Shown: positions 23,901 to 38,461, counted from the stretch's first letter. The stretch is DNA of 64,000 nucleotides from Casuarius casuarius (GCA_003342895.1 PTFA01000111.1:780199-844198); one strand, 5' to 3'. The notes: a model not told the origin generated them from the sequence alone. A program made the numbers and translations.

Positions 23901-26900
23901 ACTCATTTGCAGGAAAGCAAACTGAATACTACAGACTGAATTAATTTCCTAGAAAATGTAAATTTCACTTCTTAAAAAAAAGAGCAACAGATAAAGTAGA
24001 AACTATTGTAGAGTTATATATACTTTCAGTGTCCTGCCAAAACTGACTGCATAGTGGTTGTAAAAGAAACATATCACAAACAGGTCACGGCGATGTGCTG
24101 ACCAACTGAAATGTACAATGTACGTAGGGGTTTCTATTTCTCCCCAAATAATAGGGCTGAAAGCACGTTGTATTGCTCTATTTGTACCTGTTATATCCAG
24201 TCCAGTGCTTCTCCAGGCACAGCAAGTTACATAAAGTCAGTTACAGATAAAATGCTTTTCCAGAACAACTTACAAGAGAACTTCAATTTTAGTAGTGATT
24301 TTTTCAAAGACTTTGTATTTTTCGAACCTTTAAAAGATAATCCAGTAGTTGGTAAAGACAGCACTGAAGTGCCTCACACTGTGACTTGTTCCATTTTTCA
24401 TTAGCTTCTTTCCTGCTGCCCCTGGGACATTCAGTATTACAGGATCATTACAAACAAATGTTAAGCTTCACAGCTGCCACCTTCTTGTGGGAATGGCTTT
24501 GCTGAGTGACACCAAAGATCCACCTAGGCCATAATCCTTTGACTTCCAACATGAAGTAGTGATGCCTAGGAAATGTATATGAGAAAGGACTGATATACAG
24601 TGATAGACCCAGCAGTATATTCTCCCAGCACCTCAAAATATGATTTCTTTGGATTTCCTAAAGGTAGAAGCAATGTGATTGTGTTGAGTAAGCACTGATA
24701 GATTTTTCTTTTGTGAGTCTGTCTGACAGCGTGTTTCCTATCAGATAACATGTCAAGTTTTGGCATGGTTCCCTGCATACTGCAAGCCTTGATACACATT
24801 CAAAGCTACAAGAAGACTCGGGCTGGATACAGAAAATATCTAGGGCTACTGGACTAGTCAGTGCAATGCTGATGTTTCAGTAGATACTTTCTCTGTTTTG
24901 GAGAGATTCTCAAGAAAAATCTTATTCAGCTAGCGTTCATTAGACAGCTAGGTCTTGTAGTGACATGATATATTGATTCATAGGGCAGCAGGGGAATATA
25001 TAGGAANATAGGAATATATGACGTTATGGGCCAAAAAAGTGTATGGCACTCTGCCAGGCAGAAGATCATTCTGACTGCCACTTCCCAGATTTTCTTCAAT
25101 CAATATGACTAAGAAGTGATATGGAAGTCCCTCCATAACTTACAAATAATACATGAAAATGCTGTAAGTAATAGAGCAAGTTTTATCTCTAGTCCATAAT
25201 TTCATTTTCTGGGTAATATTTTTAACATTGTACAGAATTTTTTAACTTTTTAAATGACTTTAATTATGACTTTTATACAGCTCTTCATTATATTTATTCT
25301 GTCTATTGCATAGGTGTAGAAAAAACAGGATAGGAAAAAAGACCTGTAGAAAGTAGTAGATGGACTCAAGAACTTTTGTGGTACTCAAAACTACCTTTTT
25401 ATTTTTTTAAACTGAGTAAACTGAGTGATATATCTAATAATGGCCTTTTATGCTAAAAGTTTCCTTTAAGTGGTTATNTTGGGACAGAGAGAATTTGTGA
25501 AGAGGATTGAGAACTATTTCAAGAAAAGGTGAAGGACTTGTATTGATGGGCACAGTAACAACATAGTTCTAGCCACTTTTAAGCTTTCCAAAAGCACTCA
25601 CTGTGTTTTGTGTCAGAGAGGCTACCNGAAGCCTGTTCGAACAGAAATGTGTGTAGTATAGACATCTTCTGTATTTAAAAAATAACATTAGCGTTTTATC
25701 ATGAAAAAGGCAAATATATTATTTCTTTTGTCTAAAGAATGAAAGGCTTTAGTACTGTCTAAAGAAGTCGCACATGGAAAGCGAATAAATATTTGTTCCC
25801 AAAAGCAACTGAGATGCACCCAAGTTTGAGTGTCCACTTGTGCCTTACTCTAGAGGATGACCCTAATTTCATTCATCACAGGAGTAAACAGAAGCCTGAA
25901 TCAATCAAAAAAAAAACCTTTGCAAAACAAAAATGAACAGTATCTCTTGAATTAACTTTATCCTCAGTGTAGAATTTATTCTGAAGAACCCTGTCTTCTA
26001 AAAGTAGGTACAATAAAGAAAACTGAACAGTCTGTTTTCTTTAGTTGTTTTGATTTATTCTGATTTTTGTACTTAAAATAAAAATCACTAATATGATATC
26101 GTATTTCAGACTTTNCTTGATGAAATATCATAATGCTCCAGGCCTTGCTTTTAGTGCTTGGCAGCCTGGTAGTGAAATGTTGTATAAAGAACAAAATATA
26201 TGGCACATAAAATCTATTTAAAATAACAAATGCTTTCCATACATGCNGACTATGATATTTTATTGCAATTTCACTCTCACTGCAAATTCGGTAAGGTGTA
26301 TATGAGTATATGAGAAGGATTTGAGATGTAGCATCGTCTGCTTTTTCTAGAATGCCTTGAATAATTCAAGGTAGGCTGAATCTGGATGAAAATATCTATA
26401 AACATAAGAGATCCCCTGACTCCAAAAAGCTACTGATAGGACCAGAGCAGAGAAGATGACTGTATGGCAAATGCCTCAGAACCGTACAACAGAACTGAAA
26501 AGAAAGACAGCTTTCCTTTAAGATTAGGGCTGAGAAAAGATGAGGATTCCCCAAAACTGAAAAAAGAACTCCCTCCAGCTTTGTTCTTCAGGCATTATGT
26601 GATGTTCAGCATCTGGCTAGAGTGAGACAAAAAGACTAGGAACAAATGAGTAATATTGTAGGTACTTATTCCTCACATGATTTTCTGAATGACTGAATGT
26701 GGAGGTGTCTTTTACAGAAGAATGTTTTATTTTCCAGAATCACCTTTTTGGAAGTGAAGTCATGTATATGACCTCAAAAGACTATATATGTCCATGCTCA
26801 CATATATGTAATGCACGTAAAGAACTTCATAAATCTTTGAATTTACAGACTTCATACAAATTGTTTCACCACTGAAACAATACGGTGAAAAGTATTTCAA

Positions 26901-29900
26901 GAATACTGATATATTATCTAAAATGACTGCAGATAAGATTACCCTCTTTCCCCAAGCTTTATTTTCCGAAGATGATTTTTTATCCCATACAGTTATGATA
27001 GACAAAATATGTTATTGAAAACAGAATTTGCTCAAGAAAACTCAGCTTTATGAGGAGACTTTCAAGATCTATTTTCTTTGTTGCAGCAGGTCTGTAGCCA
27101 CTTATGCCCAAAGCCATTAAAATATCAAAATATTTTGATAGCTCCTCACTTCTTTATAATGAAAGGTGAACTGTCTATTGACTCTTCAAGACAGTAATGA
27201 AATTTCTTTAGGAATATGTAGAAATGTATGAAAGTGTAGTAAAATCAAATAGTTTGAACTTTGACATTGTGTCCTCATTTGTAGTTATCAGGGCTAATAT
27301 TATCTTTGGGAAACACTGCTCTGTCTTCACCATTCCCACAGGGAATGGAAAAGAATATTTCCTTTTTGGTAATTGCCCAGATCATATAACACATAAGGCA
27401 ACAGAACATACTATCTATAATTCATCATTTGGTCTTGAAGGGTGTATAGTAAGGGTACGGGTAATAAAGTTTACATGCTATTTTTGCACATCTTTGAAAA
27501 ATAAGACTCACAATCAGAGAACACCTTTGAATATTTAGAAATAGTGAGGTATTGTCTCTCAATAAAAATAAAGATTTTTATCTCTATACACTCATGTTGA
27601 AAAGAAGCTTAAGATGTTTTCTGGCTGTTATAAAGAGTTGCCTTTTACACTACATCTACTTATTAGCATTTTTAAGTCTGTCGGAAATGATGAGTTTGAG
27701 ATTTTCAGTGACTTTTACACTGTGATAAAAGTTTATATTGAGCAGTCAACCTTCTGCACACACACAGTGCTAGCTTTATCACACAATTCATTTGCTTTTA
27801 TAAAAAATCATAGCAAATAATTTGTCATNGACTATTTGATCAAAAATGTAGTCCTTATATAGAAATACATATGGTAAAGCAAAAGGCTTTCAAAAAAGAG
27901 CTTATATGCATTACACCTTAATTACCAAACCTANCAACATGGATTTGGCAAACAAAATTTATCTGAAGACAACTTAGCTGCTTTATCTGTAAACAAATGC
28001 TAACACTTCAGAAAATCATATGATTTATTAAAGGAATAAAATCTGATAAATTGCATGATAAAAATTGTGAAATAAATTATTTTGTACAGGGTTTTTTCTT
28101 GTTTCTGGGAGGTTTTTGCATGCATAAGGAATTCTGTCTTAGGAAAGGATGGAGCATTCAATCTTCATATCATGCATTTCTCCATTTTAAAAAGCTCAAG
28201 GAATTATGCTTATTACACATGGGCATTTCCATATCAGGTACAGTAGCAGAAATAATAATTTTCTTATCTGAAGAGAAAATTTGCCTGCTAGATATTGATT
28301 CTGTTGAGTTTGAGCTTCAAACTGAAGTTTATCTCATCTATGCTTATAAATAATTTATTATTTATTGAAAGATGTATTGAAAATTATTTAAAATTAGTAT
28401 TATTATAAATGCTTCTGCTTCCTTTAGCCAACACTGTCTCATTCTGGTTTACACTTTCTAGCAGCTAGCAGTAACATAGACTGATCATGAGAAAGTTATA
28501 TAGCCGTGCAGCCAAAGATTATGCTTCACATCAGATGTATTAATGAGGGGCAGGTGAGTGCAGTTCTCTTTTCTGCTATCCTACTGGTCAATTCATACTT
28601 TCTTTGCTTTCCGTGAATGTCCAGGCATATCCTGCTTTAGTCATCCAATGGTTGCCATTCTGTTCTGCCTTCCAAAACAAAACAAAAGGGTCACTGTCCA
28701 GAAAGTTCCTCTGTAAACTAGAACTAATGTTTGCTTTTCACATGCTCTCTGCTGGAATCCTTCATAACTGTCACATGTAAGCATTTGTCACAAAGCACAG
28801 TAGCAATATTTGGAATATTTTGAAGTGGGTTTGCTTTTCATTGTCTCTTGTTCTGAATGGTAGTTGAGGAATGAGGCTTGTTTGTTTTTCTTGCATGATT
28901 TTAAGTACCTACAGCTTTTCAAATCTAGATTGCCTTACTGCCTGGGCAATTCTGGGGCTGTAGCTGGTCTTCTGTGCCAGCGCATCAGGACCTTCGCTGT
29001 CTTCTGTTTGCTTCCAAGTGCAATCAGTGCTTTCGCTTGTTGAACCACGTGTACCTAACTTTCTAACAAAGTATTCCTCCAGTGATACTTGGGGAGTGTT
29101 GGGAAGGACCTGTTACTCCCCTGATCATAGGTCACAGTCTAGAAGATTGAGCAGTGGGCGTCAGAGCATTTGTTCTGAAGCATTTTTGGTTCTGGGATTT
29201 GGTTACTACACAGATCTTGTAGAATATGAAGCTGATAATAAGAAACTGTGACAAGCACATCTGGTTTTTGGGTCGGTTTTGGTGTATGTTTTTTGTTTTT
29301 TTTCCCTGAGATCTGAAGACTACTACTTACAGTGTTGTAGGGAATTTCACTTCGTCAGTTCTCTCCTTTCTGTGAACACTTGAAAGAGAACAGAAATGAG
29401 AAGTTACACCTCTAGTGGCATAAGCATATGGGCAGATCAAACTGAATTTGCAACAGTAATTCCTGTATAATAGTAAAGAGCCCTTCTCTTCGTCACTTGG
29501 TCTGCTGTCCTTCCCCAAAGCAAGACTAACTGTTTTTATCATTCTCTAAACATTTGTCTAGCTCGCGGCTAAAGACACCCAGTGATGAAGGCTTTGTAAC
29601 TTTGCTTAGTAACAGATTCTGACAATTTAGTGCTATTATCATTATGAACAGTCTCATAATGTCTAACCTTCATATTGTGGCAATCAGAAACAGCATAGCA
29701 TTTTCCTTGCAGAGGAATACATACACCTAGGATCTGTATGCCTTGGGTTAACACATTGCTTACGCATCTTTCTGTCTTCTGCCAATATGTCCTTCATTTC
29801 TTGTCTACTACTGCTTCAATGTGCTTTCCTCATTTTAATATCTTAAAGGATGGGATTTCATGATTTAATACTGAGCTACCACCCTCTGATTGCTAGAGGT

Positions 29901-30949
29901 TGGCTCAATGGATCAGTTCACTGATTCAGATGATAACTAATAATTTTATTTTAACTTTGCTGTGTTTGTTTCCAATGGGATCAGTCGCATCATTTCTGTT
30001 GTTGGTACAAGAGAGAGAAGGGATCAGAAATGCAAGACCTGTTTCGAGGAAGATTTGTGACTGCCCTTTTCCACAAAAGCAGTTTCAGTCACATTTACTC
30101 TGGTTGTGAAACCACAGAAAATTAGGTGCTGCTACTCTGGACATATAAATCTGATAAATAGATGGTGGTTATTTCTTTTTAAAGTCTGGTGATGGAAGAA
30201 CCATTTTGGCAAATGAAGTCCCTGACTCCAGGTCTGCAGTGAGGCTTCTGGTCCGCGCTCAAATTAAGTCACACAACTGACCTGTACTTCATGCCCAGTC
30301 TACACCAGATTAACAACCTAGATTGTTGAATAAAATACCAGACTGAATGCTGCTTATGTCCCTCTTCAAAATAAGTTTTCCTTAGACAACAACAACAACA
30401 ACAAAAACAAATTCTTGGCTTCAGTGAAATTCCCAAATATAAATATTTTTACTTAAGAAAAATTAATAATTTATCTGAAATATTAAAATACAAATGTTCT
30501 TCCCATCTTCTCCTTTAAACTGCTTGAACCCTGGATTTTGTTATTTTATTCTTAGTTTGTTTTTAGTTTGAATCTTCTGCTTCATCACCGTTTGACTGAA
30601 CATTATTAGATAACCTTGCTTGAATAACAAAGCCTCCTGAAAGCTCCAAAATATAGTCATCAGACAAAGATATCCTAGTGTCACAAAGAGATTTCAGAAA
30701 AAAAAAGTTGTATTCTATTGTATTGGTGTTTGTTTGATTTCTTTTTGGGTCTTTTTCCAAGGATCTGGAAATTATACTTTAAGTACTAGAGTGCTGGAGA
30801 TCACAAGAAGTCCTGAAACATCTTGATTAATACCAGACAACTTTCAATAGGATGAAATTAAAGATAACCAGTTTTTGGAGATGAATGCTCTTCCATCTCC
30901 TCAGTTCAAGGAAGGATTTCTCTGTGTTTCATTTAGAGTGAGACTTTCA
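20910..30949. other. About 10 kb of AT-rich DNA with no recognised element
   Basis: Plus- and minus-strand frames up to 111 codons occur (22159-22494 minus, 27224-27538 plus, 28051-28353 plus). They show no family motif, signal of coding bias or splice context that I can support. The segment 28930-29250 is slightly GC-richer and holds a 77-codon frame, also unrecognised. Microsatellites are minimal (CAA run near 30391-30408). Confidence 0.6.
30391..30408. repeat. (CAA)n short microsatellite
   Basis: Six CAA-type units followed by CAAAAACAAA. Confidence 0.7.
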
Positions 30950-31830
30950 TGATAAGAACAGAAGTAATGTCTTGCTAGGCCAGACCAGTGGTCCATCTAG
31001 GCCAGGAGTTCCTCTCCAGCAATGTCAATAGAAGAAACTATTTAGGAAGAGTACACACTTTCTCGCCAACTTTTTCAATTACTCTGCACCTACAATCATT
31101 AGATTAGGTATATTAGATAATACATTCCTACCTACTTCCCTTATTGTCTGCTTACAGATCTGTGGTTGAAGAATTTGTCTGATCGCTTTTGAATCTTTTG
31201 ATCCTGTGTGCCTCCAGAGCCTTCTGTAGCAGCAAAATCTAAAAGTTTGCCACACACTGCTAAAAATGTACCTTTTTAACAAAAAATCTATTTTAGGTAG
31301 ATCTCCTACTAGTTTCAATGCATGTTTCCTACCTCTAGTGCTGTGGTATTTGGTGAATAGCAGTTCTGCATTAGCCTTATCCACTGCCTTTGTGTTTTTG
31401 TAAACCTGTCAGACCCTCTCTCAGCCTTCTCCTCTCTCAGTAAAGAGTCCCAGACTTTTTATTTCTGTCTCGTAAGGCAAATTTTCTATCCTCTTACTCA
31501 TTTTAGTTGCTTTTTTCTCTATCAGTTCTGCATTAGCCTTATCCACTGCCTTTGTGTTTTTGTAAACCTGTCAGACCCTCTCTCAGCCTTCTCCTCTCTC
31601 AGTAAAGAGTCCCAGACTTTTTATTTCTGTCTCGTAAGGCAAATTTTCTATCCTCTTACTCATTTTAGTTGCTTTTTTCTCTATCTTCCCTAACTCCGCT
31701 ACATCTTTCTCGAAAGGTGAAGACCAGACCTGTACACAATGCAGGCCAGTACAGATGTTGGTGAACAAAATTTTACAAAAACCTCTGCCTTGTTTCAATC
31801 CCCTTTCTGTTAATACCTGTCTTTTGTTAG
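30950..31830 (-). mobile_element. Old CR1 LINE relic (reptile-type 3' end)
   Basis: Near 30978 the plus strand reads GCCAGACCAGTGGTCCATCT, then AGGCCAG. This is the hallmark of the 3' region of an ancient CR1 lineage widespread in turtles, crocodilians and birds. Higher coordinates give the ORF2 tail on the minus strand: VWSSPFEKDVAELGKIEKKA then TKMSKRIENLPYETEIKSLG (31583-31760). These correspond to the CR1 stretch that includes RATKMIKGLENLSYEERLRELG. Divergence is much greater than in the CR1 copies at 3627 and 61483, so this insertion is older. It contains an exact internal tandem duplication at 31361-31684. Confidence 0.85.
31361..31684. repeat. Exact 162-bp tandem duplication within CR1 relic
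   Basis: The unit 31361-31522 is repeated base for base at 31523-31684. It begins CAGTTCTGCATTAGCC and ends GCTTTTTTCTCTAT. The junction shows only one shared base (C). Identity is complete over 162 bases although the host element is heavily decayed, so the duplication is either very recent or an assembly artefact. Confidence 0.97.
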
Positions 31831-34800
31831 TTTCTAGGCTACTACTACTTATTCATCAGGTGACTTCAAAGAATTGCCTGTGATGACTTTAAATTCTTTC
31901 CTGAGACTTAGCTGCCATAATAGCTTTTCCTCTTAAGTAGAACAGTCTTGAACTTTGCATATGATCAACAGAATATAAAATGTTAATGAACAGTGACATT
32001 TTAGACATAATTTTTCTCTATTGTTGCTTTCTGGTGGAGAATCTGTCCACTCAGGTAAAAGGTACAAATATACTACTGTATAAATGACTGCAAATTCCAT
32101 TGTCATTGTAAATTGCAGAGCTTCTAATGCAGAGCTGAAAAAAACCTCAAAATTCTATAGAAAATTCTGATACTTCAAGAAAGTTTTACAAATTTTTCTG
32201 ATCTGGAATGAAAAAAATTGAATATTTAAATGTTTCATGATTGTTTCTTTAGCAGAAATATTTCCATTGGATTTTTTCCCATTTGGAGTTGCAAAGGTGT
32301 CTAACATGTTGTACAAACTTTGAAAGCTATTCTGTTCACTACAGTCTGCACTGAGACGGAAGCACTATGCGCCTGTTTGGTGTGCCCACTCTGCTTCTGT
32401 GAGCTTTAAGAGTGCAAGCTTCCCATTAAGCCCATCAGGCAAGTTAGCAGGAATTTCACAGGTATCTGTTACATGCCCTGTAAGCAGGATTTGCTCAAAA
32501 TTTTGTTAAATAGATAAGTTTCCAAGAAACATATTATTATGATTAATCAGTAATTGGAAATCTGACATCCACAACTCAGACAGGTTGACATTATCCAGAT
32601 GCAAATCTACATTCCAGTTAAATAACTTTCATAGCCCCATTTTAAAATCTACATTTTAGCTCCTAACTTCCTCTTATATCTTCTCAGGTTTCTGTGTTTC
32701 TTTTCTTTTTTCTTTCCCTCCCTACCCCNGTACTTTATCTAGCACAAAGCCCTCAAAACAATGTAAATGATGCTTTAATGTTGCACGCAAGAGACTTTTA
32801 TAAGTTTTNGGTGACAATACCAGAATGTCACAGTAGAATTTGATCATAAATGAACACAGATTAGACATCACCACTGCAGGTTGTCAGTGAGCCTTTCCTT
32901 TTACTGATGTCTGATTAGCACTTAAATTGTTTCGCACCAGTAGTTGCCTAGGTTTTAGTGATCATTAGTGGGTCTGAAAATGAACAAGATAAAAGGAAGC
33001 TTTGTTTTCAATTCAGGGGATGGTTTACTTTTTCTGTGCAGGGTCATTTACCACTAAAGAGGTGTGTGGTGTTGATTAAAGTTTAGTTGTAAGCATTGTT
33101 ATATTCTGTTATGAATATTAATGGTGGTTTGAAGTCAGGCAGGGTATTCTTCACTTGCTGCCCTGAATGCTCTGCATTTAGTGTTGCTGTGCACATGCAT
33201 AAACTGGATGTAGCCTGNTTTAGTGATACTACCCACACTCCTTTCCAACAGCAGCTGCATTTCAATACTGTTTTTTGAGTGTATTTATGCTTATGCAGAA
33301 CATGTATCAACATAAATCTGCACAAAATGGATGCTACAGGTTTAGACTGGTTGTACTACCTGTGCTACTGCCTCTGAATCACATGTGGTGTACCTTGTGG
33401 TGGACTGGATCATTGCGAGTTTGCATGCTGATGGGAAGGCTATACTTAACTAGAGCTAATATTTAGGTCTCCATTTCCAATATGAAAGCATAATGATTCT
33501 ATAAAAACTACTATCCCCATTTTTGANTAGGGAAAGCATGATACAGAGGTTAAACTGTTTACCTAAGATGTCATAATGAAATCACAAATAAAGTTACCTT
33601 GAGTCTTGAGTCAGTGGATTACTCCATTAGACTGTATTGCGTCCTTACTCTCATACAATCTATACAACCAGTGTGAATTGCCTTCTACAATTTTTATTTC
33701 TTTTGTTCTGAAGGTAACAAAAAAGGAAAGATATGTGATTATTTGTTTCTCTCAATGCATCCAAAAAGAAAGAAAACTTATTTTTGTCTGAATCTCTACT
33801 TCAATTCTTTTCACTGTTGCCACTGAATAAGATTTCTAAAGAGGAAAATCAGACCTTGAAAGTTACAAATTTTAATTTATTCCTGGGTGAGAGATATTTA
33901 CTATTGCATTTGCAGTTAGTTGGAGGTATGGTGATGAGGTGGAGAGAAGTGATTCTTGTCACAGCAGTTTGATCAAAGGACTATGAAGGACTGTAGCTGG
34001 AAAATTATACAGTAATTTAAAAGTTGCTCAAAATAACAATTTCTTTGAATTAACTAATTTTTTAAAAAAGAAATTTAAGAAGGGATTGTTCAGCAATTGG
34101 AAGGAGTTGATGGATCTGGTAACATGTAAAGCGTACTACNGAGTGCTTAGTTCATGATATTGTGGTTCAGTGGCTCTAGTAATCTGCTACATTAAAGAAA
34201 AAAATACACCTTGTAGTTTGTGATACTTCTGGGCACTGGGAGAAACAAACAGTGGCACATAGGAACAGTTCACATGCAACAAAGCATTAATAGTCTTTTC
34301 TCTGTTGCTTGAAGAAAAGTTCCCTCAGTTCCCAAATCTCTCATACTTTTTTGAAGTTATACAATAGAAGAAATGCTTCACATTCTTCCTCTTCTTCTTC
34401 ATCATCATGCAAAAAAGACATACTTTTCAACTTCAGCTGAGATGAGCTATTTGGAAAATGTTGCTGCAGGCATATGAAGCCTGTAGGCACATGAATTCTC
34501 TCGTATTGCTTCAGAATACACAAGAAAGTAAAGGGTAATTCAGACATTGATAAAACATGGAAGCATGTAGTTTTGGCATATGATCAATAGGTGCCTTGCT
34601 GAGAGTCGTTTACACCCTCAAAAGCTCTTTAGATTGTATAGCAACAAGGAACTAAAGCTAAGACATTTTATTAAAGAACATTGAATATCTTTAGAGAAAG
34701 GAAATGAAACAAGATTTAGATTAAATTGTCTATATGAGCGTACAGATGTAGCTAGTTGGTATTTCAGTGGAACTTGGTTCTGGATATGATCGAAACTCTG

Positions 34801-37800
34801 ACAGATTTCAATGTGTAGAGAAATAAGACACTAATTCTCAGTTTATACCCAGTGCTCACGTGTTACATACATCAAAACCAAAATTCTTTAGTTTTTGATA
34901 TATCCTAGTATGACATGCAAACAAGTGTGAAGTTTACCCACAGGAAACCTGGTAAAACTTACATTAGAATATTTGAAACACGTGACTTGCGTAGTATTTT
35001 TACGTGAAACAATTTGTTCTTGGGAAACTGATTTTTGGTTGCTGGATGGGAAATAGTTCCTGGGTTGCACAAGAAGCAGCAGGACTAAGCACATATTCAT
35101 TGGGAAATACGAAAGAGTGAGTGACAAAGTAATTGCAAAGGAGAAGAGGAGAAAGATCTGAGGTTTGCACTTGTTAAGTCAAAAATCTTAGAGCTTTATT
35201 TTCTTCTTACTTTCTCAAAAATGAGTTTACAGTAACATCTATAGAATAAGCCCAGCAGTAGATACAGATCATAATGGTCAACAATGACTTTCAGCTTCAG
35301 AACTGTGTTCACAAAGCCCTGCAGGAGGTGGACCACAGGAGATATTACCCCTAGGGTACCAATAGACAGTGTTTCTTTTGACTTGACTGTAACTGGTTAT
35401 TTCCATATGTTCTAAAGCAGTGACTTCTATATGTGCTAAAGTAGAAAGACTTCTACTTTGCTTAAGACTTACTATAACAAGTCTGATTATTCTTTTTCAA
35501 ACTGTTCTGAATCCTCCTAAGTCCTTGGCTTTGACAATATTATGTGAAAGAGTTCTAACAAGCTAATTGTGTGCTTTTGGGGCTGGGGAGGGAATCAGTT
35601 CTCTCAGTTGTTTCAAATGAATTCATGTGAGCTAACATCTGTGATATGCAAAGAAGTAAAGAGCAGCTTGGTCTACCCTCACCCTGACTTCCAGTGACAT
35701 GCTGTTTGTGACTCAGATCCATATTGTTGCTGTATTTGGCAGTTTCACCTCACAGTGTTTCACCTCACTATGTTTCACTTCCAAAGTCCAGTTTGCAAGA
35801 CTGTCTCCTGTCTTGATTACCTACCTATCAAGCATAGACAGGAGACTGCAGGTCTCAGTGGAAGCACTGAGTGATATTAGAATAAAAATCACAAGGTGAG
35901 ACAGGGAGGAGGAATTGGAATCATAGCGATGACTAAATATAGCTGCTCTCTTCTTAAAACAGAGCTTACAAAGAATATCTTCCAACAAATAAATGTAGCG
36001 TGCATATATACCAGAATAGAATTACTTTCCAATAGGAAAAACATATGTAATTTTGGCACTATGCGTTTACATTTTGTTATCTGGGGTGATCATGAAACTA
36101 TCCCAGAGCTATTAAAGTTGTCTCCTAGTGGCTCTAATTTCAAAGCTTTTAGAGCAGAATATGGTTGTCAACGCACTTATCTCCACAGGCATAAAACATC
36201 TGTGATGAAAAAGATGCCTGCGTATAAGTTAGAGTCTTAAGATTGCCTTATTATGCAACACAGCACTGCCACTAGGTTTCATATCCATAAAAACATAGTG
36301 CTATAATTAATTTTCTAGTCGCATAAAGATTTGATTTGATTTCAGAAGTTGCAAGTTGTCTGTGCTAAAGGTTAGGCACCTCTATTTAAAGACAATTTTC
36401 ACTCTTGCTTTTGCTTTGATCAGAATCATCATAAGAGAGAATCAGGAGCAAAAATACTATTGTAAAATGCATGTTTAATTTTGACATATGCCACAGTATC
36501 TCTTTTGCAATTCTCTTTTAATTGGTGAACAAAAGGCAACAATTAAATCTTGAACTTTAAGACCTTTATTTAGATTGTACTGTTTGTTAAAAGGAAAAGA
36601 TCATAACATTCTAGTGAATGTGAGATTTCCTGTAGTCGTGAACATTATTTTGACTTTAATGGCAATTTTGAAGAAACACTGAACTTTTCTTATTTTTCTC
36701 TCCAGATAAACCAGGGAGAGTTACATTCATTTAGCAGTGAATCTGTGTCAGACTAATCCTAATTTCTGAAACTAAATAAATGTGGCAGGAAAGAAAGAAT
36801 GTAGACAGTAAAACATTTAGAAAGTCAGAAGTTGAGCTTAGAGGGAAGGTCTTATACCCTTCTACCCAACCTTAGGCACTAAATTGAGGAGCCTCATGTT
36901 CTAGTCTTGCTCTGTAGAGAAGGAGACAGGCACATTCAGAGGTGATTGCCTAAGATCTGAATCATTCTGTAGAAATCTACCTCTCTTTAATTAACCTTGG
37001 AGGGATACTAATTTTCCAAGTAGGACTTATCAACCTATTGTGATTTGCCACAGAGCTGCGCTGATCTAATTGCATGTAATTGTGAATGAAACAATCCCTC
37101 TGACTCTTCTTCTCTGCACTCCTTACCCTGATCTTTCTTACCCTTTTCCTTGTGCCAGCACTGGCATCTGTCTGATTCTGAAGTGATTCAGGGAACTAAA
37201 CATTCAGAAAACTATTGACTCTTTACTTAATGCCAGCTTATGCTGCCTTATGTTCTTGAACTGCTTCAGTTCACAGTGAGATGAGCACTNATGGCCTCTT
37301 CTGGCACTAACTCATTGGTGGACAAACTCAGCCTTTTCATAAAACCTTATCCTTAGCTAAATCGTAAAAGGTGAAGAGGATGAAGCAGGAACAAAGTGTT
37401 TGTTTATACTAGGAAAGTTTGAGGTTTGAAATATTTACATTTGAACCTACAGAACCCAAGATAAATTAATATTGCACATCAAAGTAGTTGAAGTACTGAG
37501 GTGTGGGAAGAGATAAGGTTTTAATAGCTAGGGTTTAATGTCTCTGGTAAATACTGACAGACATCATTCACTGGTTATTCTTAATTTGTGTTTTTTCAAA
37601 ATGTCTTTTGCTAACTATAAAGACTAGAGAATGGCTCCTTACTTTTAAATGAAGATAGAACTGTGAACTCTTGTCATTTTCATTAAAAAGTGGTAGTGTG
37701 CTGACATAGAAAAATTATTGTGCCATGTAATTCAAATAAAAGTTTCACTTAAATTATGCAATTTGCTACATGTTTTGTCACTTTCATATTGGGAATTACT

Positions 37801-38412
37801 GAATGTATTGGCAGTCCACGTTCAAGGAACTTGTGCTTGTCTACCATGGACTTAAATTACAGAAAGTCAGAAGATGTATATCTGACACAAAATTTAACAC
37901 AAAAACTGTATTCTTTCAAAACAATCAAGAACTGCAAAAACATCATATGTACAGAAAGTAGTCAACTTGATAAGCTGTGTATTGACATCTCTATCTCATA
38001 TTTTCTCTGTTATTCCACTGTTTTAGAACAACTTTTAAACCAATTTGAATTAAAAGGAGCATAATTCAAACTTTGAATTACATTTCAAATTGAAGTGACC
38101 CTTTTGCAATGTTCAGGAAAGTGAGGATAATCAATTTAAGAAGCACAGAGGCATTTGACAGATGACACCAAATAACAATAAGAGATGCTTTTCTGACTTC
38201 ATAAAAACTCTGAAAAGGCTGTGGCTCAAAGAACTCTTTCATTTACAATAATTCCAGGCCAGATTTGTAAATTCGTAAGGTTGGATATATTGAACTGAGA
38301 AATTGAAAGNGTAGTAGAACTGAACCTCAACCTTTGGTATTGATATTGATCTTCTCTCCCACATCAAACTCATTAAAATTTTGATAACTTTCTCAATTGT
38401 ACTGGTGAATAA
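31831..38412. other. AT-rich non-coding stretch
   Basis: No gene or element is recognised. The 114-codon plus frame at 35896-36240 and the others are featureless. A 15-bp near-tandem GTTTCACCTCAC motif occurs at 35742-35781, and a short inverted repeat TCTCCTGTCT/AGACAGGAGA lies around 35805-35852. Confidence 0.6.
35742..35781. repeat. 15-bp short tandem repeat
   Basis: Three head-to-tail units starting GTTTCAC; the first two share 12 or more of 15 bases and the third is degraded. Confidence 0.65.
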
Positions 38413-38461
38413 AGAGCTTTAAAAGGAAAGGCAAGATTCTTGCCTTTCGCTTTAAAGCTCT
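38413..38461. repeat. Near-perfect palindrome with 24-bp arms
   Basis: The left arm 38413-38436 (AGAGCTTTAAAAGGAAAGGC then AAGA) and the right arm 38438-38461 are reverse complements at 22 of 24 positions, with a single T at the centre (38437). Transcribed, it would fold into a tight hairpin with almost no loop, unlike a typical pre-microRNA. It could be the remains of a palindromic mini-transposon or an inverted duplication. Confidence 0.9.

Noticed and set aside
35896..36240. 114-codon plus-strand open frame
   Set aside because: No motif or context supports coding. It is probably chance.
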